Source of the DNA: Neelides folsomi
Taxonomy: Eukaryota > Arthropoda > Collembola > Neelipleona > Neelidae
Length of the DNA stretch: 56,439 bases
Direction: 5' to 3'
Assembly (NCBI GenBank): GCA_034687125.1
Contig: JAQGBZ010000387.1
Location: forward strand, 1 to 56,439
The notes beneath the pieces are model-generated. The model saw nothing but the letters and a program-made list of their open reading frames with translations. It was not told the origin of the DNA and did no database searches. Positions 49,148-56,439 of the stretch are shown in pieces; positions within the stretch are counted from its first letter, which is position 1; each line of letters begins with the position of its first letter. The translations under genes were made by a program, and so were the position numbers.

Positions 49148-50986
49148 TTTTTCAAGACCATCTTTTGAATTCATTGTTATTACTATTTATTTTTACTATC
49201 TATTCACTTTTATTTAAAATTGACACATTCGCTTTTTAATCAGAATAAACATCTTATTTGAAAATTATAAAACAGAATAGAATTTTAATTATTTTACATT
49301 TATCATCATTTTTATCGATTTAATATGATTTAATACAAAATAAAACGGACTGCCACCAAATGAATTTTTATTGTTCAGCTTTCCCTTATTTTTCTCATTT
49401 GAGAGTTGGAGAATAAAAAGTGTATGTATGTTTGACACGGCGTTGAAGCATTCAGAATAACGCAATTTCATATTTTATGTTTTTAAGTGTCATTTATGTC
49501 CACATGTAGGATCCTTCCAAGTGGAGAAATGTACAAGATGTAAAAGGCGGAAAAGAGGAGTTTGGGGTCGTAAAAGCAAAGGAGTAAAATGATAATGGGC
49601 ATCTGGTAATTTAGACAAATAAAAGGATATTTGGTCCACGTAGCCGTAAAAACATTCCTCCCTACGCATCGGCGGAAGTTCAAAGTTAGAAAAGTGTAAC
49701 TCATTTAGGTGTAATTAAACCAAAGGGGGATTTGGGAAGAATCGTAAAAGGGAGATTTGGGCGAGGCATCGAAGCGAAGCTTTTGCTTTCCCAAGCTTTG
49801 CCTATTCAATCCAAACTCCAAGACTTTGAACAAAAGGTTCAATGGTGAGCTTGCGGTTGGAAATTAATAGCTCAGTGATTGGGAGAATCCATAAAAGTGT
49901 CCAAAAAAAGGAAAGTTAATTTTGAAGAAATGTATTTGAAAATGAGAACTCATTCGGAATTGGGATAAAACTGGGGCGAGGAGAAAAAAATTCTTTTTCG
50001 CCCATGACTTTGCAAAATGCATACAAAGTGCAAAATCCACTTTGACGGTTTTGCCACAATCCAATGTGAGGAGTTTCCACAATTACGGCCACTTTTATGT
50101 AAAGGGTTGATGGGAAGAAGGTCAATAATTAACATTTTTAAATCCCACTCAAATCTTTTATGGAATCAACGTGTTAAACTTGAAAGATAAACCACATAAA
50201 AAATAACATCTAAAATATTATTTCATAGAATGTTTACCAATCAACTTGGCATATACAATAATCATTCGTATATCAGTACTTAGTGCTCTACTATACTTAC
50301 ATAGTATCAATAATACTCGTAAAAAGGTCTTTAACGTTTTCAAAAACATTCTTCAAAATAATAAATGGTGAATTTAATGATGTGTGTGATTGAATAAAGA
50401 CAGATTGGGAAATGAGGGTTTTCCAACAATTTGATTGATTTATTGAAAATATTAAAGATTAGCTTTTTAGCAAAATAAGATTAAAATTTCAATTGGTTGT
50501 CAATTTATTATTTGTTAGATAAAATGGATTGAGTATTATGTATTTCGATAAAATTCATTTCACAAACAGTGTGTAGTTGTATTAGTATATATTTATCTTA
50601 TTAGGTATACATTTTCTATTCAATTTTATTTGTAAAAAATGAAATAGTGAATAATTAACAGATTACAGATGATCAGATGATGATCTATTAAGGAGAATAC
50701 TAAATTATAGTTTCTTTTCAACTGTTAAATGTTAATAACACTAAGGATTGAAACTAATCTATTATTCATTATTTCAATTTTTTATTAGATGTTTAAAAAC
50801 GGTAATCAATCAATAGAGTTGACCTTAAATATTTTACTACATAATCACCAACTGACTTGAAATCAACACTCGATTCACTCAAACTCAATGGATTTTGGAT
50901 TAAACCATAACTAACATGACTTGAAGATTAGATATAAAAAATTGTATAAAAGATGAATTTGAGATTTATTGACTTCGTATATCAAA
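49148..50986. other. Intergenic between carboxypeptidase genes
   Basis: Holds the poly(A) signal of the upstream gene (49244) and, at the right end, the promoter of the next. Overlapping minus-strand frames at 49864-50135 lie in three frames at once and lack family resemblance. Confidence 0.5.
50945..50952 (+). promoter_or_regulatory. TATA box of the second carboxypeptidase gene
   Basis: TATAAAAG lies 35 bp before the ATG at 50987, implying a leader of only a few bases to about 15 bases. Short leaders with strong TATA boxes are usual for highly expressed digestive enzyme genes; transcription start was not measured. Confidence 0.6.
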
Positions 50987-52911
50987 ATGAAGGTTGGGAT
51001 TTTGGTGTTGGCCCTCGCGGCTTTGGCTCTTGGAGCAGAAATTGGAGTAGAAAATGTCACCCATTTTTACGGGTAAAATTAAAATTTTGGAATATTAAAC
51101 TTAATTAAATGAACATTAATTGTAAATAAAATATGTAAAATATAAACAAATAATAATATTGATATTTTATTTCAGACACAAAGTGTACAAAATTTCCGTC
51201 AAGAATGAAGCAGATTTCAATGCCATTGTGAATCTCTACACTGAAGATCATTATGATTTCTGGACCGAGCCAACCAGGGAGGGATTCGTTGACATACGAG
51301 TCACACAAGAACAAAATGAAGAGTTCCAACAATTCCTTTCTCAAAACAAATTGAACTTTTCCGTTATGATTGAAGATGTTGAATTGTAAAAAAACCGAAT
51401 CATTTAATCTATTTTATAAACATTATTAATTAATTAATTACTAATCCATTGATTTGACTTTTAGATTGGTTGCACAGCAAAGACTTGAGGAGAAGATTGC
51501 TCATGCTAGAAATGGACGTGCTATGGAATGGACTTCTTACCATGATCATACAGATGTATTACGCTTTTTCATTTTTATATTATTTCCAACCAAATTCAAT
51601 TAAAAATTTCAATTATTTTTATTTATCACATTTATGATTTTATTCAAAGATGCTCGAATGGTTGGACAGCGTCGCCGCCGCTCATCCAGATCTTGCTGAA
51701 GTTTTCTCCATTGGAAAGAGCGAGGAAGGAAGAGATTTGAAAATGATCAAAATCTCAAAGGGAGGATCAAATAACAAGAAGCACATGTTCATCGATGCTA
51801 GTAAGATTAATTTTTACATTATGTTATGATACAAAAGTCAATCCTTACTAAATATTAATCACATTAAAGCTAAAAGATAGCCAAATAGAAGCAGAATAAC
51901 TATACCGTATATTAAATTAATCAAATAATATATTTAAACAGTGTTCCATGCCCGAGAATGGATTACCGCCGCCACACTCACATGGATTGTCAACGAATTC
52001 ACCAACAATGCCGCTGCCCACAGTGACGTTTTGGACCATGTTGATTTTTACATCTTGCCCTGTGTCAACCCCGACGGATACATGTGGTCAAGGAACACCA
52101 ACCGAATGTGGAGAAAAACGAGGAAAAATCACAACTCCCCATTGAACTGCATTGGAACTGACCCGAACAGAAATCACGATCAGGATTGGTCCGCACCAGG
52201 AGCCTCAAACGACAAATGCTCAGATACTTATCATGGCCCAACTGTTTGGTCCGAACCCGAAACTGAAGCTATCCGTAAATACATGACCGAATCTGGAATC
52301 GTATGGGATTCTTACATTACCATTCACTCATATGGACAATGGTGGTTGACTCCTTGGGGAGCGACAACCGTTTTGCCACCACATTACACTGAAATGGTAA
52401 TTGGAAATGATTATAATTATTTAACATAATTAAAATTAAAATTAAGAATTTTACATTTATTCAAATATTTGTAAATAATCACCTATAATTTATTGTTTAA
52501 TTTATTTTCAAATTAACAGTACGATGAAGGAGTTGCTGCCACAAATGCCCTTAGAGCATTATACGGAACAGCTTACACTGTTGGAGCAACTTCAAGACTT
52601 TTGTGTAAGTTGAGAAATAATTAAAAATTAAACTGACAAAATTAAATGACAATACAGGAAAATACTATATAAAATCAATATTAAATAATTATTAAAATGA
52701 ACTTATTAAATTATTAGACTTGGCATCTGGTGGAAGTGCTGACTGGGCTTATGGGAAATTGGGAATCACCTATTCCTACACCATGGAACTCCGTGACAAA
52801 GGAGCATTCGGATTCCTTTTGCCACCAGCACAGATCCTCCCAACAGCTCAAGAAAGCATTCTCGCTATTAAACACGTCGCCAGACACATTGCTGGTCAAC
52901 CACATAATTAA
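50987..52911 (+). CDS. Secreted zinc carboxypeptidase, M14A, A-like specificity; 7 exons, 423 aa
   Basis: Exons: 50987-51072, 51176-51385, 51465-51555, 51650-51800, 51942-52396, 52520-52604, 52718-52911; all in phase. Signal peptide MKVGILVLALAALALGA; propeptide with YDFWTEPTREGFVDIRV. Zinc ligands: His182 and Glu185 (FHAREW) and the His of TIHSYGQWW. The carboxylate-binding DPNRN is present, as are Tyr360 (CPA Tyr248) and catalytic Glu383 (YTMELRD). Ala367 (SGGSADW) occupies CPA position 255, so the S1-prime pocket is small and uncharged, and non-basic C-terminal residues are the expected substrates. Exon 5 (455 nt) holds in one piece what the first gene splits into three exons, so two introns have been lost here or gained there. 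Poly(A) signal AATAAA at 52935-52940. Codon use is GC-richer at third positions than in its neighbours, consistent with high expression. Confidence 0.92.
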
Positions 52912-53381
52912 TTCCAACTCAATTTTAATATTCAAATAAAAAATTTTCACAAACAATAAATTTAATAAACTCATGTTGAAGATAATCTGAAACTTATTCA
53001 ACTATCAGTTGTAATCACTCATTATATATCCATAATTCCATTGAAATCTTTGAATCTTATCACAATTAGTTTAACTAAAGAGAAACTTTCAATTATTATA
53101 TATTTAAACATACCAAATAAATATTAGAATGGTTTGATATTTTGACTCAAGAGTAAAATCTTCTTTCCACGTCATAAATATTCCAGGAAAAATATGTTAA
53201 TTGTAAACGCAAACACATTTATTTTCCAATAATAATTTTTCAGTAACTACAATATTCAATAAATTAACATATTGCATGAATATTGTGTAAAAGTACCATA
53301 TTATTTATAAGTACCTATCTCAGCCTATCTGTATATTTTTCATTTAACAATACCATAGGTTTATTTCATTTTAAATCAAAG
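52912..53381. other. Spacer between second carboxypeptidase and its decayed copy
   Basis: Carries the poly(A) signals of the second carboxypeptidase gene (52935) and AT-rich sequence. No remnant of the earlier carboxypeptidase exons was recognised before 53382. Confidence 0.45.
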
Positions 53382-53725
53382 TACAATGAATCTTTTGCCG
53401 CCACAAGAGCCATTAAAGACTATACGGAACCAATTATATCGCTGGAGCAACTTCTAAGCTTTTATGCAATTAAAGAAAATTTTAAAATTGGGATACCTAC
53501 TCTACAAAATACCATACAAACTTTCCACTTAATAAGTAAACATAGGGATAATGAATATCATATGGAAATCCTTAGAATGGGAAATTAGGAATCAGTTATT
53601 CCTACACCATGGTACTCCGTGATAAAGGATCTTTTGGGTTCCTTTTGCCACCAGCACAAATCATCCGAACTTCTCAAGAATGCTTTGAAGTCGCTTAGCA
53701 CATTGCTGGTCTCTCACATAATTAA
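53382..53725 (+). pseudogene. Decayed 3-prime fragment of a carboxypeptidase gene
   Basis: Two stretches resemble the last two exons of the gene at 50987-52911. 53382 to about 53470 aligns with exon 6 (TACAATGAATCTTTTGCCGC against TACGATGAAGGAGTTGCTGC). About 53571-53725 aligns with exon 7 from TATGGGAAATTGGG to CATAATTAA. The copy is broken: the exon 6 donor and the exon 7 acceptor are lost, a stop (TAG) appears within GGAAATTAGG, another TAG interrupts the final helix (GTCGCTTAG), and the SGGSADW segment is missing. In the conserved YTMELRD position the copy reads YTMVLRD, so the catalytic Glu codon has become Val. The first five exons are absent. It is a partial tandem duplicate, not a retrocopy, because intron-length sequence separates the two matching parts. 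Confidence 0.88.
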
Positions 53726-54048
53726 TTACAAAACCACTTGTTAACCTTAAACGTTTTTAATATGTTAGATATATCTGTACTAAATACCATATTTTTTGAT
53801 TAGTAATTATGGCCATAATCTAATTTAATTGTTCGAAAACCATAAAGAAATGATTAATTTACATTTAAATGATATTATAAGTAGAATAAAAGATATCACA
53901 ATTTTTGATTAAAATAATCCTCTTTAGCTTTCGATTGTCTGATTAACTTTATCAATTGACTCACTGTATGCTCACAATATTTCACAATTATAATCGTATT
54001 TCGTTGTTTGGAATTGTAATTTAAAAAATTTGGCAATATTTAATAATA
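53726..54048. other. Spacer upstream of third carboxypeptidase
   Basis: AT-rich sequence between the pseudogene and the next start codon. No clear TATA box comparable with that at 50945 is visible. Confidence 0.4.
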
Positions 54049-55866
54049 ATGAAATTACTAGTTTTGTTCGTTTTTGTAATTTTACAAGCTTTTGTTATCA
54101 ATGGACTTAAGAGTTACAAAGGGTAAAATATTTAAAATATTTAAAAATGATTATAAAACTTCAATATAGAGATTCTATAATTTAAATATTATATATTATT
54201 TTTATAATTGTTACCAATAAAGGTATAAACTATATCAAGTAACAATCAATAATTCTCATCAAAATAAAGGATTAAAAGAGATTTATGAAAATGGTATATA
54301 TGATTTTTGGACAACACCGCAAAATATTGGCTCCACAGATATTTTGATAAGTGAAAATCAAGAAGAATTTTTTCTTCAATTTCTTCATAAATACAATATC
54401 AAGAATGAAATTTTAATTCAAGACCTGGAATCGTAATTTCTTAAAATTAAGTATTTTATATTCAATGATTTATAAGATTTGTATCTTTTAACAAGACAAT
54501 TCAGTTACATTCGGTTTCAAATTATTTTAGATTGATAGAAAATGAGAGAAATGAAATTAGAAAAAGAAAAACAGAAAAGCCTTTTATGAATTGGGAAAAC
54601 TATCAAACATATGATGATGTAAGTACTTAAAATAAAATAAATTAAACTAATTGTTAGATTCGTTTAAATATAAATTATTGTATCCTAGCTTGGTATTAAC
54701 TTGGCATTAACAGATTATGATTTGGATCGACGAATTGGTAAATCAATACAGAACCATAGCGTCTATTGAGATCATAGGGAAAAGCACAGAAGGAAGAGAT
54801 TTGAAATTGGTGAAAATTTCTGCACCTAAAATGCCTGGATTGGAAAACAAGAAATCCATTTTTATTGACGGAGGTTAAAATCAAAATTCATATATCAAAT
54901 TAAACTCTAAAATATAATTTGAGTAATTAAAATTAGTACAAGGTGCCTATTTGCCTACATTATTAAATTAACAAAAACTTAATTGCCAATTAAATTATTG
55001 ATTTCATATAATCTGAAGGGTTTCACGCTCGGGAATGGATTTCTCCAGCATTCGTCACATACGTTTTGAATGAACTCTTGACCAATTCTCATCTATATAT
55101 GGAATATTTGGACAAAATTGATTTTTATATTCTTCCAATTGTCAATCCCGATGGGTATTTATTTATAAAATTAATAACAATTTCCATATTTACCTGTGAT
55201 TTATATTATTTCACAATATTATTTGTTAGAACTTTCATTAATTGCTTTTATATATTACCTAGATATTATTATACTCATACTAACGATAGAAATTGGAGGA
55301 AAACTCGGTCCAAACATGACACAGAAGGAACATGCTTTGGAGTAGATCCAAATAGGAATTTTGGATTTCATTTCGGTGGTGCTGGAACAAGCGACGATAA
55401 AGTGCATTGAAAATTGAAACAATATAAATTATAATATTTTTAATCATTTCAGTTTTAATAATTTTCATAAATTACAGTGCAACGATATTTATCGAGGTCC
55501 AAGGTTCTTTTATAGTCTTTTAAAGTTCAAATCTATAACAAATTATTTCACTAAATAATAACTTTTATTCAATTTTTTATTCTCAAGTGCGTTTTCCGAA
55601 CCAGAAACAAAAGCATTAAGTGACTATTTGTTGAGCGAGGGAAAAACTGCTAATTTTTCAAGTTATTTGACAGTACATAGTTATGGACAAGTAAATAAAA
55701 AATACATATGATAATTATAAGCACTTAATAAATTATAAATACAGATACAATATAAATATTAATGTATCGCTTTCACTAATTAAATTGAATCGTTCATTCA
55801 TCTTTCAAGATGTGGCTGATTCCATACGGATACACTTCTGGTTTTCCTAAAGACTTTTTAGAATTG
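54049..55866 (+). CDS. Secreted zinc carboxypeptidase, M14A, 3-prime end beyond window; 9 exons seen, 331 aa
   Basis: Exons: 54049-54122, 54223-54432, 54531-54618, 54714-54873, 55019-55154, 55263-55401, 55478-55503, 55588-55690, 55810-55866 (continuing). All junctions keep frame. Signal peptide MKLLVLFVFVILQAFVING; propeptide with YDFWTTPQNIGSTDILI. Zinc ligands: His180 and Glu183 (FHAREW) and the His of TVHSYGQ; DPNRNF is present. The exons with Tyr248, position 255 and Glu270 equivalents lie past the right edge, so specificity and catalytic competence cannot be judged. It has more introns than its neighbours: one after NPDG, a 26-nt microexon (CNDIYRGP) and one after HSYGQ rather than within HS. 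Codon use is AT-richer than in the second gene and the propeptide is more diverged. Several acceptors are weak AAG sites (55018, 55587, 55809). Expression may be low or tissue-restricted (inference). Confidence 0.85.
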
Positions 55867-55957
55867 GTTAGTTACTCACATATTTTTAATTGATTAATTA
55901 TTTTTAACATTGAGAATTTGATTTAAACTTGATTTAAATTTGATTTTAAGTTTATAA

Positions 55958-56074
55958 TCTATTTTTTAAAGGTTAGGCTTGAGTTTGAAATAACCGCAAA
56001 TAATTTCCATGGATTTAGATACAAATGAATAAGCGGTTGTTTCAAACTCAAGCCTAACCTTTGGAAAAATAGAC
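55958..56074. repeat. Inverted repeat with 30-bp near-perfect core arms and 35-nt loop
   Basis: The left core arm 55968-55997 (AAAGGTTAGGCTTGAGTTTG followed by AAATAACCGC) is the reverse complement of the right arm 56033-56062 apart from one T opposite G, which would still pair as a wobble in RNA. The arms extend outward with a small mismatch through TCTATTTTT to 55958 and 56074. The loop is 55998-56032. It lies in an intron of the third carboxypeptidase gene. It could be a foldback element or MITE, or a hairpin of precursor-microRNA size. No target-site duplication was evident. Confidence 0.85.
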
Positions 56075-56316
56075 TATAGGGTCATTCTGTTATTTTTGTG
56101 AAATAAAAACTCCGACAATGTCGCATATTTCCCCAAAACTTAAAATCTGCGCACAGGGTTCCCGTACCATAAACTTTCATTCTTTTTATTCATTTATTTC
56201 CTTTTATACTTTATGGGCATAAATCCCATCATTCATTCATTTCTTATATATTTAAGTGCTAAAATTTAAGGGAATTTATTGAGTAAATTCAGCGATCATG
56301 CAAGTATATATCTATT

Positions 56317-56439
56317 CTAGTCATTAGGATATTTTAGTTAGTAAATTAGTTATTAAGCATTTGTCATTTTTCTAGTCATTAGCATTATTTGTAGAATTGG
56401 ATTTTTAACATTTAATAGTCAAAATACTAGTCATTAGGA
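56317..56439. repeat. CTAGTCATTAG word at exact 55-bp spacing, running off the right edge
   Basis: CTAGTCATTAG occurs at 56317, 56372 and 56427, that is at spacings of 55 and 55 bp. The sequence between copies is only loosely similar (AT-rich with GTCA and TTAAC/TTAAG words). This may be the left edge of a diverged tandem array that continues past the window. Confidence 0.6.

Larger units (their letters stand above)
55867..56439. other. Intron of the third carboxypeptidase, with repeats
   Basis: Begins with a GTTAGT donor at 55867 and shows no further carboxypeptidase exon. It contains the inverted repeat at 55958-56074 and, at the very end, the 55-bp-spaced repeat described separately. Confidence 0.5.

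Noticed and set aside
49864..50135. Three overlapping minus-strand frames
   Set aside because: All three frames are open by chance in the same stretch; no signal peptide or domain.
1..56439. Search for tRNA or rRNA genes, CRISPR arrays and prokaryotic operons
   Set aside because: No cloverleaf with A and B boxes was recognised, no regular repeat-spacer array exists, and the intron-rich genes show the DNA is eukaryotic.

Overview
Eukaryotic, AT-rich genomic DNA with GT-AG introns. The gene content (a motile-cilium gene, a secreted double-WAP protein, tandem secreted digestive-type M14 carboxypeptidases, a MISP/AKAP2-type protein, phosphatase inhibitor-2) suggests an animal, most likely an arthropod. 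A springtail, crustacean or other non-model lineage would fit, but that placement is an inference. All gene models were built by hand from reading frames, splice sites and intron phase; every exon junction listed keeps the frame.

Layout, left to right. 1-133: edge of a Tc1/mariner-like transposase exon (-). 1063-4982 (-): CFAP100, a cilia/flagella-associated protein in 12 exons. 5710-6897 (+): an unrecognised four-exon gene, divergent from CFAP100 across a 727-bp shared upstream region. 10930-11433 (-): a small secreted protein with two WAP-like cysteine domains. 13638-26552 (+): a 13-kb, seven-exon gene of the MISP/AKAP2 C-terminal family, with a 24-nt microexon, a 5.9-kb intron and a possible GC-AG intron. 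28601-33807 (-): a 1443-residue protein with a disordered Pro/Ser/Asn-rich N-terminal half, a long charged helix with 13-residue repeats, and a C-terminal helical domain I do not recognise. 33808-40161: about 6 kb without a convincing gene. 40162-41936 (+): a GC-richer three-exon gene of unknown function. 42804-43788 (-): protein phosphatase 1 inhibitor-2 (PPP1R2), convergent with it.

From 46671 to the right edge is a tandem array of zinc carboxypeptidases (M14A) on the + strand: a complete gene with Asp at the S1-prime specificity position (B-like), a complete gene with Ala there (A-like), a decayed partial copy in which the catalytic Glu codon reads Val, and a third gene cut by the window end. 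The family members differ in exon structure. The right edge carries a 30-bp near-perfect inverted repeat inside an intron of the third gene and a word repeated every 55 bp.

The genes do not form one pathway, apart from the carboxypeptidase array, which probably makes gut proenzymes with different side-chain preferences. I did not find a clearly new multi-gene system. The best novelty candidates are the two unrecognised proteins with conserved-looking domains (5710-6897 and 28601-33807), the carboxypeptidase array's specificity and intron changes, and the hairpin at 55968-56062.
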